From assembly GCF_002304225.1 (NCBI RefSeq), contig NZ_NSLB01000008.1, forward strand, positions 84,610 through 148,609: a DNA stretch of 64,000 bases, read 5' to 3'. This document shows positions 43,438-52,752 of the stretch, piece after piece. Numbering within the stretch: position 1 is the stretch's first letter; the number at the start of each line of letters is the position of its first letter. The notes under the pieces are model-generated. The model was not told the origin of the DNA. It saw nothing but the letters and a program-made list of their open reading frames with translations, and did no database searches. The DNA comes from Pseudomonas sp. HAR-UPW-AIA-41. Its GTDB lineage: Bacteria > Pseudomonadota > Gammaproteobacteria > Pseudomonadales > Pseudomonadaceae. The translations under genes and the position numbers were made by a program.

Positions 43438-46400
43438 TCAGGCCGGATCGGCGGCTGGTGGCGGCGTCTTGTTGTCAGTGGCCCCGGCTGCGGCGGCCTT
43501 GATCAGTTCCTTGTGCTCGAGGACCTGATCGTTTTCCAGGTTCTTGACGTAGACGTCCACCTGACGGAAGGCGATGTTGATACCGGCTGCCGTGAACTCG
43601 CGGTCGATGACCCGGTTGATCTCGTCGATGGCCATGTTGCGGTCGGCCAGCTCGTTGACGTGGATGCGCAGCTCGTGGTCCAGCGTGCTCTCGCCGAAAT
43701 TGAGGAAGTAGACGATTGGCGCAGGGTCCTTGAGTACCCGCGGGTTGTTACCGGCAGCCTGCAACAGCAGCTGGCGCACCAGATCGAGGTCGGAGCCGTA
43801 GGCCACGCCCAGCTTGATGGTGACACGGGTGACGGTGTCCGACAGCGACCAGTTGATCAACTGGCTGGTGATGAAGGTCTTGTTCGGGACGATGATTTCC
43901 TTGCGGTCGAAGTCGGTAATGGTGGTGGCGCGGATGCGGATGCGGCTGACCGTGCCCGACAGGTTGCCGATGGTCACGGTATCGCCGATGCGCACCGGGC
44001 GCTCAAACAGGATGATCAGGCCGGAAATGAAGTTGGCGAAGATTTCCTGCATGCCGAAACCGATACCCAGCGACAGGGCGGCGACCAGCCACTGCAGCTT
44101 GTCCCAGCTGACGCCCAGTACCGAGAGGGTGCTGACGAAACCGAAGCCGTAAATGGCGTAGGACAGCAGGGTGGTGGTGGCGTAGGCGCTGCCCTGGGCC
44201 AGCGACAGGCGAGAGAGCACCAGCACTTCGAGCAGACCCGGCAGGTTGCTTGCCAGGGCAATGGTCAGGCCGACCATGACCAGTGCGACGATCAGGTCGC
44301 CCAGGCTCAGCGGTACCATGGTGACGGCATCGCCAGTGCCGCTGCTGTATTCGTAGAGGGTGATGTGGTCCAGGTAGGTGATCACCGAGATCAGGTCGGC
44401 CCATACCCAATACAGGGCAACGCCGAACACGCCGAACAGGGCCAGGCGGATCAGGCGCAGCGACTGCTGGTTGATCTGCTCGATGCCCAGCGTCGGGGTT
44501 TCCACCACTTCGCCGCCTTCGGCGCCTTCCTTGGGCTGGTTCTGACGTTTGGCCTGAGCCCGGTTGTATGCCAGGCGACGGGCCGCCACCGACAGGCCAC
44601 GAACGAAGGTAGCTTCGACCATGATCCACACCACCAGCAGGTAGAGGGTGTCGATCAGGCGGTCGGTGAGTTTCAGTGCGGTGTAGTAGTAACCCATGCC
44701 AATCGCCACGATCAGCATCAGCGGCAGCAGGGTGAAGGCCAGACCGAGCATTAGGCGCACGGGGGACGCGTGTTCGCGGGCCGGACCGCCGAACAGCAGG
44801 CGCGCCAGTACCAGTGTCATCAAGGCATATCCGAGCAGGACCACGCACAGGCCGAGGCTGTCCTTGGCCAGGCTGTCGGGCTGATGTTCGGCTACGGTGA
44901 CCACCGCGATCAGCGGGATGACCAGCAGACCAAGGCGGCGGATCTGCGTGTAGACGAAATTGGTAGCGTCATGCGGCCAGTGGAAGTGGCGTTCGGCCAC
45001 ACCATGGGGTTTGAGGATGCGGAAGCTGGTGTACAGCACCAGCCAGGCGAGGGCCATTTCGGCGAGAGCTTCACCCAGGTAGGAGTTCTGCCCCTGGCCG
45101 TCGATCTGCAGGGCAAAGCCGGCGAGCAGCAGGAACAGTGAGCCGGGCAGGGCCAGCAGCAGGTTGAACAGCAGGGCTAGCGGCGTGTGGCGCTGGCTGT
45201 CGCGCTTGTAGTGGCCAATGTCCTGATCCAGTGCTTCCAGGCGGTGCTTGAGATCGTTGCGCCGCCAGAGCAGCACGGCGATGACCAGCAGCACCGGGAT
45301 GAAGATCCATGGCTTGGCACCCAGCCCCTTGATCAGGTCCTTGATCACCACGCCCCAGGGCAGGTTGACCACCTGTTCACTCAGGCGCTCTGGCAGTTGC
45401 TTGACCCAGGCCAGATCCAGCGGGCGGTTGCTGGGAATCCAGAACATCTGTTCGTCGAGGATGGCGCGCAGACTCTGGCTGGTGGTCTGCAGTTGTTTCT
45501 GGTTGAGCTGCAGGTTGATGGATTCGTTGAGCAGGGCGTTGAGGTTGTGGCTCAGGCGCTCATAGAGATCGGCGCGCAGCTTGAGCATATCCTCCAGCGA
45601 TGCACGGATTTCCGGGCTGCTTTCGCTGCTGGTGCTCAGCAGCTTATCGAGGTATTGCTCGGGGTTGCTCAGCTCGTCACGGCGCTGATTGAGCTCGAAC
45701 TGATAGAGGCGGATATCGGCGATTTCATCGGCCAGATTGCCGTCGGCCTTGACGGTCGGCAGGGCCTGTTTCTGCTGGTAAAGGATGCGTGACAGCAGCA
45801 GGCTGCCGCGCAGCACGTTGATCTGTTCCTCCAGCGCCTGTTCAGTCTGTGCCAGGCTGTCCAGCTGCTGGCGGGTCTGCAGGTTCTTCTGGGTCAGCTC
45901 GTTGAGACGTTCGGTGGTCCGCAGCAGGTGGTCGGAGAGCTTGAGGTTCTCCGCGCTCTGCTGGCTGAGCAGGTTGTCACTGCCGGCCTGCTGGTTTTCC
46001 TTGGCCAGCTCGGCCACGGTTTTTTCCGATTCGGCGCGGCGCTTGTCGTTGATCAGCGACTGCAGGGCCTGATTTTCCTGCTCCAGACGGCCGATCTTCA
46101 GGGTCAGCAGATCACGCTGACCGGTGCTCAGGTCCTGCAGCAGGCTGTTGCTTTGCAGCTCCTGGCGCAGCAGCTGGCTTTGCGCGTCCAGTGCAGCCAG
46201 CTCGGCATACAGTTTCTGTTTCGCTTCGCGTTTGAGTGGCGGAATGCTGTCCTTGGCATTCTTGAGCTGTGCATTGATGGTCTGGGCGCGCAGCTGGTTG
46301 GCGCTGATGTTTGCCTGGGCCCGCTCCGGACGGGTCTGGGCGTTGAGCGCCATGCTGCTGGCTTCGCTGAGGTCTTTCTGCCAGAGCATCAGCTGGGTGG

Positions 46401-46773
46401 TGCGCTCTGACTGCAACTGCTCCAGTTGCGGTACCCGCAGGTTGGCATAGCGCTTGGCGATATCCACCGGCTCGTTGGCTTTGATTCGTGCCAGCTCTTG
46501 CTGCGTGGCACTGATCTGGCGTGGCGCATCGGCCAGCTTGCGCTTGAGATTGGCCAGCTGGTTCAGATGGCTGTCGCGGTTCTCCAGCAGGGTCAGGGTC
46601 GCCTGCAGCGTCTCGCTGATTGCCTTCTGTTCCGCTTCGCTGAGCTTGCGGTCGGCCAGGCTGTCGAGCTGCTGTTGCACCTCGCTGGCGCTGGGCGGCT
46701 CCTGGGCTGCGGCGGGCAGGCACAGGCAGAGGCTGAGAAGGGTGGTGGCGAGCAGGCGAAGGGATACAGACAT
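43438..46773 (-). CDS. mscK: Large mechanosensitive channel (MscK/KefA type)
   Basis: 1111 residues: signal peptide (1-24), a long periplasmic coiled-coil region rich in Gln/Leu (about 25-480), about eleven membrane helices (about 490-950), and the MscS pore and beta domain at the C-terminus (GFGMQEIFANFISGLIILFERPVRIGDTVTIG, then TDFDRKEIIVPNKTFI). Releases ions during osmotic downshift; MscK also responds to external potassium. ATG 46773 starts the signal peptide; upstream in-frame codons show no similarity. Two palindromic sites lie 64-110 bases upstream. Confidence 0.93.
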   Translation of the reverse strand: MSVSLRLLATTLLSLCLCLPAAAQEPPSASEVQQQLDSLADRKLSEAEQKAISETLQATLTLLENRDSHLNQLANLKRKLADAPRQISATQQELARIKANEPVDIAKRYANLRVPQLEQLQSERTTQLMLWQKDLSEASSMALNAQTRPERAQANISANQLRAQTINAQLKNAKDSIPPLKREAKQKLYAELAALDAQSQLLRQELQSNSLLQDLSTGQRDLLTLKIGRLEQENQALQSLINDKRRAESEKTVAELAKENQQAGSDNLLSQQSAENLKLSDHLLRTTERLNELTQKNLQTRQQLDSLAQTEQALEEQINVLRGSLLLSRILYQQKQALPTVKADGNLADEIADIRLYQFELNQRRDELSNPEQYLDKLLSTSSESSPEIRASLEDMLKLRADLYERLSHNLNALLNESINLQLNQKQLQTTSQSLRAILDEQMFWIPSNRPLDLAWVKQLPERLSEQVVNLPWGVVIKDLIKGLGAKPWIFIPVLLVIAVLLWRRNDLKHRLEALDQDIGHYKRDSQRHTPLALLFNLLLALPGSLFLLLAGFALQIDGQGQNSYLGEALAEMALAWLVLYTSFRILKPHGVAERHFHWPHDATNFVYTQIRRLGLLVIPLIAVVTVAEHQPDSLAKDSLGLCVVLLGYALMTLVLARLLFGGPAREHASPVRLMLGLAFTLLPLMLIVAIGMGYYYTALKLTDRLIDTLYLLVVWIMVEATFVRGLSVAARRLAYNRAQAKRQNQPKEGAEGGEVVETPTLGIEQINQQSLRLIRLALFGVFGVALYWVWADLISVITYLDHITLYEYSSGTGDAVTMVPLSLGDLIVALVMVGLTIALASNLPGLLEVLVLSRLSLAQGSAYATTTLLSYAIYGFGFVSTLSVLGVSWDKLQWLVAALSLGIGFGMQEIFANFISGLIILFERPVRIGDTVTIGNLSGTVSRIRIRATTITDFDRKEIIVPNKTFITSQLINWSLSDTVTRVTIKLGVAYGSDLDLVRQLLLQAAGNNPRVLKDPAPIVYFLNFGESTLDHELRIHVNELADRNMAIDEINRVIDREFTAAGINIAFRQVDVYVKNLENDQVLEHKELIKAAAAGATDNKTPPPAADPA

Positions 46774-46836
46774 GATGTGCTTCGGATGGCCGTGAAAGTT
46801 GCAGAGTTTAAAAAGAATGCGTGGCACGCGGGGCAT

Positions 46837-46850
46837 TATTTGCGCGAATA
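46837..46850. repeat. Imperfect palindrome with TTTGCGC core
   Basis: TATTTGCGCGAATA is self-complementary except for one T-G pair. It shares its core with the 20-base palindrome 13 bases further on. Confidence 0.4.
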
Positions 46851-46862
46851 CCGCCACAGCGG

Positions 46863-46882
46863 AGGCATTTGCGCAAATGCCT
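46863..46882. promoter_or_regulatory. 20-base perfect palindrome upstream of mscK
   Basis: AGGCATTTGCGCAAATGCCT is perfectly palindromic over 20 bases, about 90 bases before the mscK start and 73 bases after nhaP2. No T run follows on either strand. Likely a regulator dimer site, or the end structure of the nhaP2 transcript. Confidence 0.5.
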
Positions 46883-46954
46883 TCGCCTATGCAGATCGTT
46901 ACCAATGCCGGCACAGCGATCGGACTGCATCTGACCGGTGCTGGCTGTAAAAGT

Positions 46955-48699
46955 TTAAAAGCCGAGCATCGGCCCCGGCTTGGCGCCCTGCGGGAAGCGC
47001 ACACCGACCTTGCGCACGCGGTGGTCTTCGATCTGCGCCACGGTCCAGGTCAGGCCGTTCCATTCCACCTGGTCGCCGACCACCGGCGCGCCGCCGATTT
47101 CGTGGGTCATGAAGCGGGCCAGATTCTGCGTGCCATCCACTTCGCCAAGCTTGAGGCCATAGAGCGCCGCCACGTCGGCCAGGCGCGCCTCGCCCTCGAG
47201 GATGAAGTCGCCGAAGAAACGCAGGTCCTGTCCGCGCTTGGGCGCCTGACTGAACAGTTTGCCGAGCGCCGGCAGATCGTGTTCGTGGCCGAGTACGCAG
47301 AGAATGTCGCCGGCATCCAGCGTCGTACTACCGGACGGGTGCAGCAGTTCGCGACTGCGGAACAGAGCGGCAACACGAGTGCCTTCAGGCATTTTCAGCT
47401 CGCGCAGCGGTGCGCCGATGCACCACTTTTCCGCGCCAAGACGATAAATGAACAGTTCCCACTCACTGGTCGGGTGCACTTCCAGACCGCGCGGGAAAAA
47501 GGCGCCGGGTCCGGCGGTACGGTGACCCGCAACCACTTGGCCGCCAGCGGCAGGCTGGTGCCCTGCAGCAGCAGGGACACCAGCACGATGAAGAAGGCGA
47601 CATTGAAGAACAGCTGGGCATTTTCCAGGCCGGCCATCAGCGGGAACACCGCGAGAATGATCGGTACCGCGCCGCGCAGGCCGACCCAGGCAATGAAGGC
47701 TTTCTCGCGGTCGTGGAAGGCGCGGAAGGGCAGCAGGCCGAGGAACACCGACAGCGGCCGGGCGATCAGGATCATCCACAGCGCCAGGCCCAGGGCCGGG
47801 AGGGCGATGGGCAGCAGCTCGTGGGGCGTGACCAGCAGGCCGAGGACCAGGAACATGCCGATCTGCGCCAGCCAGGTCAGGCCGTCGAGCATATGCAGGA
47901 TGCCGTGGCGCGAGCGGATCGGCCGGTTGCCCAGCAGCAGGCCTGCCAGGTAGATGGCGAGAATGCCGCTGCCGCCGACGGCGTTGGTGCTGGCGAAGAT
48001 GATCAGGCCACCGCTCACCGTCAGCAGCGGATAGAGGCCGCCGGCCAGACTCATGCGGTTGATCAGTTGCAGCAGCAGCCAGCCGCCGCCCAGGCCGAAG
48101 GCGGCCCCGATGGAAAAGTCGCGCAGCAGGTGCAGGGCGAGTGTCCAGTCCAGCGCATGGCCGTAGCTGCCGAGCACGCCGATCAGGGTGACAGTCAGGA
48201 ACACGGCCATCGGGTCGTTGCTGCCGGACTCGATCTCCAGGGTGGCGCTGACCCGCTCGTTGAGGCCGCGACCGCCGAGCAGGGAGAACACCGCGGCGGC
48301 GTCGGTGGAGCCGACGATGGCGCCGATCAGCAGGCCTTCCATCCAGCTCAGGTCGAACAGCCAGGCCGCGGCGATGCCGGTCAGGCCGGCGGTGACCAGT
48401 ACGCCGATCGTGGCCAGCGACAGCGACGGCCAGAGGGCCACGCGGAAACTGGAAACGCGGGTACGCATGCCGCCGTCGAGCAGGATGATGGCCAGCGCCA
48501 GGTTGCCGACCAGATAGGCGGTGGAGTAGTCATCGAAGATGATGCCGCCCGGGCCGTCTTCGCCGGCGAGCATGCCGACAGCAAGAAAGACCACGAGGAT
48601 CGGGATGCCGAAGCGTGAGCCGAAGGCGCTCACCAGAATGCTCATGGCCACCAGTGCAGAGCCGATCAGAAAAAGGCTGTTGATGCTGCTGGCGTCCAC
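46955..48699 (-). pseudogene. nhaP2: K+/H+ antiporter NhaP2 (CPA1), interrupted by a one-base frameshift
   Basis: GTG 48699 (SD AGGGG) opens a frame with about twelve membrane helices ([40 protein letters not shown], conserved [11 protein letters not shown]) up to [16 protein letters not shown] at residue about 402. The frame then runs 33 residues of unrelated sequence to a stop at 47395. The expected continuation ([17 protein letters not shown] ... PGPMLGF), an RCK_C/TrkA_C plus CorC-like regulatory region, lies in the -1 frame from about 47490 to 46955. One base is missing somewhere in 47484-47500, which includes a run of five A and a GCGCGG stretch. Membrane domain intact; possibly sequencing error. 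Confidence 0.88.
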
Positions 48700-48796
48700 T
48701 CGAATCCCCTGAGCTTGAAACGGATGACCACGGCGGTTTGCCGTTGATCGGGATTCTAGCGTGTTGCCATGGCGGCGTGGTTGGCAAATCGCGGGT

Positions 48797-48822
48797 AAAA
48801 AAATGCCCCGCAGCGCGGGGCA
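48797..48822 (-). terminator. Terminator of the acyl-CoA dehydrogenase gene
   Basis: On the minus strand TGCCCCGC (48815-48822) pairs with GCGGGGCA (48804-48811) around a 3-base loop, followed by seven T (48797-48803). It lies 48 bases after the stop. Confidence 0.92.
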
Positions 48823-48869
48823 CAAGTGCCCGCCGGCCAGAACCAAGGCACGGCGGGTAGTGAGAGTCT

Positions 48870-50687
48870 TTAGAACCAGGCGTCCCGCATACCGAGGCAG
48901 GTGTCGTCGCGGGCTTCGAGAATCGCCAGTTCGTGATGGCAGCCCGGCACGTCCCAGGTCAGGAAGTAGCGCGCGGCCTGCAGCTTGCCCTGATAGAAAT
49001 CGACATCCGCGGCCTCGCCCGTGCCGTTCTGAATCCGCGCCAGACCTTCCTCGGCGCGAATGGCCTGCTCCAGCCAGCGCCAGCCGATCACGGCATGACC
49101 GAATACCTTCAGGTACAGCGCCGAGTTGGCCAGACCCTGATTGACCTTGCCGGCCATCAGGTCGCCGAGCAGGGCCAGGGTGACCGCCCCCAGCCGCTTG
49201 ACCAGCTGCTCCAGCGGCTGGCGCAGGGCATTGAGCGAGGTAAAGGCTTCTGCGCGCTGGCAGGTACCCTGGATCAGCGCCATCAGTTGCTTGAGTGCGG
49301 CGCCGTTGTTCATCGACACCTTGCGCCCGAGCAGGTCCAGCGACTGGATGCCGTGGGTACCTTCGTGGATCGGGTTCAGGCGGTTGTCGCGGTAGTACTG
49401 CTCCACCGGGTACTCGCGGGTGTAGCCGTGACCACCGAGAATCTGGATGGCCAGCTCATTGGCCTTGAGGCAGAACTCCGAGGGCCAGGATTTGACGATC
49501 GGGGTCAGCAGGTCGAGCAGTTGCAGAGCCTGCGCACGCTCCTGTTCGGTCTCCAGGGTGTGGGTGTCATCGAACAGGCGGGCGGCGTAAAGGCCGAGGT
49601 CGAAGGCGCCTTCGACATAGGCCTTCTGGGTCAGCAGCATGCGGCGCACATCGGCGTGCTCGACGATGGAAATCTGCGGGCTGGTGGCGTCCTTGCCATC
49701 GGCATGGCGGCCCTGCGGGCGGTTGCGGGCGTACTCCAGCGAATAGAGGTAGCCGGCATAGCCGAGCATGGTTGCTCCCATGCCGACGCCGATGCGCGCC
49801 TCGTTCATCATCTGGAACATGTAGGACAGGCCGTGGTGCGGTTTGCCCACCAGATAGCCGACGCACTCGCCGTTATCGCCGAAGTTCAGCGCGGTGGAGG
49901 TGGTGCCACGCCAGCCCATCTTGTGGAACAGGCCGGCCAGCAGGGCATCGTTGCGCTTGCCCAGACTGCCGTCTTCGTTGACCAGGAACTTGGGTACGAT
50001 GAACAGGCTGATGCCTTTCACCCCGGGCGGGGCGTCCGGCAGCTTGGCCAGCACCATGTGCACGATGTTCTCGGAGATCGGCTGGTCGCCGCCGGAGATG
50101 AAGATCTTGTTGCCCTTGATGCGGTAGCTGCCATCGGCATGCGGCTCGGCGCGGGTGCGGATGTCCGACAGCGAGGAGCCCGCGTGCGGCTCGGTCAGGG
50201 CCATGGTGCCGAAGAAGCGGCCGTCGATGATCGGCTGCAGGTACTTGCGCTTCTGCTCGTCATTGCCGAAGGCTTCGATCAGGTTGGCCACGCCCATGGT
50301 CAGCATCGAGTAGGAGCTGGTGGCGATGTTGGCCGACTGGAAGTGGGCGAAGCAGGCCTGCGACAGCAGGTTGGGCAACTGCATGCCGCCCTGCTCGAAG
50401 TCGCGGGTGGCGTTGAGGAAGCCCGCCTCGTGGAAGGCGCGCAGGGCCGGCTCGACTTCCGGGATCAGCACGGCCGCGCCGTCCACGTACTGCGGCTCAT
50501 GCTCGTCGCTCTTGCGGTTGTGCGGGGCGAACAGTTCCTCGGCGATGCCGCGGGCAGTGGCGATGGCGGCGTCAAAGGTTTCGCGGTTGTGTTCGGCGAA
50601 ACGTTCGCGCTGGGTCAGGGCTTGGGCATCCAGCACTTCGTAGAGTTCGAAGGCGAGGTTGCGGGAGCTGAGCAGGGTCTCGGACAT
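48870..50687 (-). CDS. Acyl-CoA dehydrogenase
   Basis: 605 residues, the long type with an extended N-terminal helix bundle and a C-terminal domain (about 470-605). FAD-dependent alpha,beta-dehydrogenation of acyl-CoA in fatty-acid oxidation. Signatures: [58 protein letters not shown] and [21 protein letters not shown], where the downstream Glu region is the likely base. ATG 50687 has SD GGAGG. Single gene with its own terminator. Chain-length specificity cannot be read from sequence. Confidence 0.93.
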   Translation of the reverse strand: MSETLLSSRNLAFELYEVLDAQALTQRERFAEHNRETFDAAIATARGIAEELFAPHNRKSDEHEPQYVDGAAVLIPEVEPALRAFHEAGFLNATRDFEQGGMQLPNLLSQACFAHFQSANIATSSYSMLTMGVANLIEAFGNDEQKRKYLQPIIDGRFFGTMALTEPHAGSSLSDIRTRAEPHADGSYRIKGNKIFISGGDQPISENIVHMVLAKLPDAPPGVKGISLFIVPKFLVNEDGSLGKRNDALLAGLFHKMGWRGTTSTALNFGDNGECVGYLVGKPHHGLSYMFQMMNEARIGVGMGATMLGYAGYLYSLEYARNRPQGRHADGKDATSPQISIVEHADVRRMLLTQKAYVEGAFDLGLYAARLFDDTHTLETEQERAQALQLLDLLTPIVKSWPSEFCLKANELAIQILGGHGYTREYPVEQYYRDNRLNPIHEGTHGIQSLDLLGRKVSMNNGAALKQLMALIQGTCQRAEAFTSLNALRQPLEQLVKRLGAVTLALLGDLMAGKVNQGLANSALYLKVFGHAVIGWRWLEQAIRAEEGLARIQNGTGEAADVDFYQGKLQAARYFLTWDVPGCHHELAILEARDDTCLGMRDAWF

Positions 50688-50767
50688 GATCGGGCCTCCA
50701 GGTTGTCGCGGCAGTCTAGGCAGGTCAATCATGGTCGCCCAGCACTATTCAGCTGATTGATTAAGGC

Positions 50768-51802
50768 TCAGAGATCGGCCATCAGGGCACGGGTCAGCTC
50801 GGCGGCCGGGATGGCCTGGCAACCGCTGACATTCTGCCCGGCCCAGAGCGGCGAGAAGTCACCGCTGCCTCTGGCTTCGGCGGTGGCCCGCAGCGGCGCG
50901 ACCCCGGCAGTAGCCAGCGGAAAGGCCGGAGCCAGTGGATGCAGCGGCCCCAGCTCGCGCATCATACGGTTGACGATGCCGCGTGCCGGGCGGCCGCTGA
51001 ACAGGGTGGTCAGTGCCGTGGTGGCTGCCTCGTTCTGCAGGGCGGCGCGATGCACGGCGCTGGTGCTGCACTCCGGGCACAGCAGGTAGGCCGTGCCGAC
51101 CTGCACGCCGGCGGCGCCCAGCGCCAGAGCAGCGGCCACACCACGTGCATCGGCAATGCCACCGGCGGCAATCACGGGCACCGCGACGGCCTGCACCACC
51201 TGCGGCAGCAGGGCGAAGGTGCCGAGCTGATTGTTCAGATCATGGTCGAGAAACATTCCCCGATGCCCGCCGGCCTCCAGGCCCTGGGCAATGATGGCAT
51301 CCGCGCCATGGGCTTCCAGCCAGCGGGCTTCGGCCACGGTGGTGGCACTGGACAGCACCTTGCTGCCCCAGCCTTTGACCCGCTGCAGCAGGTCCGGCTC
51401 GGGCAGGCCGAAGTGGAAGCTGATCACCGCCGGCGGTTGATCCTCCAGCAGATCGGCAATGGCATGACTGAAGGGCTGACGCGCCGGCGCCGGGCTGACC
51501 GCTTCCGGGTCCAGTTCCAGTTCGCGGTAGTAGGGCGCCAGCAGCGCGCGCCACTGCTGTTCCCGCCGAGCATCCACCGGTGGTTGGCTGTGGCAGAAGA
51601 AATTCAGGTTGAATGGCCGTGGCTGATGAACCGATAGGGTCGCCAGCTCGCGCTGCAGCGCCGCGGCGTCGAGCATGGCGCAGGGCAGCGAGCCGAGCCC
51701 GCCGGCATGGCTGACGGCGATGGCCAGGGCACTGCCCTGCACGCCCGCCATCGGTGCCTGGATGATGGGCAGTTCGATCCCCAGCAGGTCTTGCAGTGTC
51801 AT
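50768..51802 (-). CDS. Nitronate monooxygenase family protein (2-nitropropane dioxygenase-like), copy 1
   Basis: FMN-dependent TIM-barrel enzyme, 344 residues. PIIQAPMAGVQGSALAIAVSHAGGLGSLP near the N-terminus, AIIAQGLEAGGHRG (catalytic His region), VPVIAAGGIADARGVAAALALGAAGVQVGTAYL phosphate-binding, and FSGRPARGIVNR are typical. Detoxifies alkyl nitronates or acts on related enol substrates. Divergent from rlmJ over 99 bases. A second, diverged member lies at 57819. Confidence 0.9.
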   Translation of the reverse strand: MTLQDLLGIELPIIQAPMAGVQGSALAIAVSHAGGLGSLPCAMLDAAALQRELATLSVHQPRPFNLNFFCHSQPPVDARREQQWRALLAPYYRELELDPEAVSPAPARQPFSHAIADLLEDQPPAVISFHFGLPEPDLLQRVKGWGSKVLSSATTVAEARWLEAHGADAIIAQGLEAGGHRGMFLDHDLNNQLGTFALLPQVVQAVAVPVIAAGGIADARGVAAALALGAAGVQVGTAYLLCPECSTSAVHRAALQNEAATTALTTLFSGRPARGIVNRMMRELGPLHPLAPAFPLATAGVAPLRATAEARGSGDFSPLWAGQNVSGCQAIPAAELTRALMADL

Positions 51803-51901
51803 CGTCGCTCTCCATTAGGCGCAGGGCGCTAATCTAGCAGACCCGGTGGTCGCCGGCCGGGGGCGGGGCGGGTAAACTGCCGGCTTCGAGGAGTCCCCAC
51901 C

Positions 51902-52750
51902 ATGAACTACCGCCACGCCTTCCATGCCGGCAACCATGCCGATGTGCTCAAGCATCTGACCCTGTCGCGCATTCTCGCCCTGCTGGGCAAGAAGGAGGCG
52001 CCTTTCGCCTACCTCGACAGTCACGCCGGGGTCGGTCTGTACGACTTGCAGGGCGATCAGGCCAGTCGCACCGGCGAATACCTGGAGGGCATCGCGCGCC
52101 TCTGGCATCGCGATGACCTGCCGCCGGCGCTGGCCGATTACCTGCGCGTGATTGATGAGCTCAATCCCGATGGCGAGCTGCGTTACTACCCCGGCTCGCC
52201 GGAGCTGGCGCGTTGCCTGAGCCGGCCGCAGGACCGCCTGCACGTCAATGAGAAGCACCCCGAGGATGGCCGTCTGCTCAAGGACAACATGGCCCTCGAC
52301 CGCCGCGTGGCCGTGCACCTGGGCGAAGGCTGGCACCTGGCGCGGGCGCTGCTGCCCACCGCCGAGAAGCGTGTGCTGATGCTGATCGACCCGCCGTTCG
52401 AACAGGCCGACGAGCTGGAGCGCTGCGTGCAGTCGCTCAACGAAGCCATCGGCCGCATGCGTCAGGCCATCGTGGTGATCTGGTATCCGATCAAGGATCA
52501 GCGCCAGCTCAAGCGCTTCTACCAGCTGCTGGCGGCGAGCAACGCGCCCAAGCTGCTGCGCGCCGAACTCTACGTGCACCCGGTGGACAACCCGCTGGGC
52601 CTCAATGGCTCCGGTCTGGCCATTGCCAATCCGCCGTGGGGGCTGGAGGCCGAGCTGCTCGAGTGGCTGCCCTGGCTGGCCACGCAGCTGGCGCAGAGTC
52701 AGGGCAGCTGGCAACTGGACTGGGTAATCGAAGAGAAAAAGCCGGCCTGA
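51902..52750 (+). CDS. rlmJ: 23S rRNA (adenine(2030)-N6)-methyltransferase RlmJ
   Basis: SAM-dependent methylase of A2030 in 23S rRNA, 282 residues. N-terminal signature MNYRHAFHAGNHADVLKH, SAM-binding YLDSHAGVGLYDL (39-50 region) and the catalytic N6-adenine motif DPPF (163-166) are present. SD GAGGAG upstream. Its stop lies 2 bases from that of the convergent hybrid kinase, with no terminator between. Confidence 0.97.
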   Translation: MNYRHAFHAGNHADVLKHLTLSRILALLGKKEAPFAYLDSHAGVGLYDLQGDQASRTGEYLEGIARLWHRDDLPPALADYLRVIDELNPDGELRYYPGSPELARCLSRPQDRLHVNEKHPEDGRLLKDNMALDRRVAVHLGEGWHLARALLPTAEKRVLMLIDPPFEQADELERCVQSLNEAIGRMRQAIVVIWYPIKDQRQLKRFYQLLAASNAPKLLRAELYVHPVDNPLGLNGSGLAIANPPWGLEAELLEWLPWLATQLAQSQGSWQLDWVIEEKKPA

Positions 52751-52752
52751 CC

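Noticed and set aside
45400..46700. CRISPR or tandem DNA repeats in the Gln-rich part of mscK
   Set aside because: The repetition is at the protein level (coiled coil); the DNA shows no regular repeat and spacer pattern.
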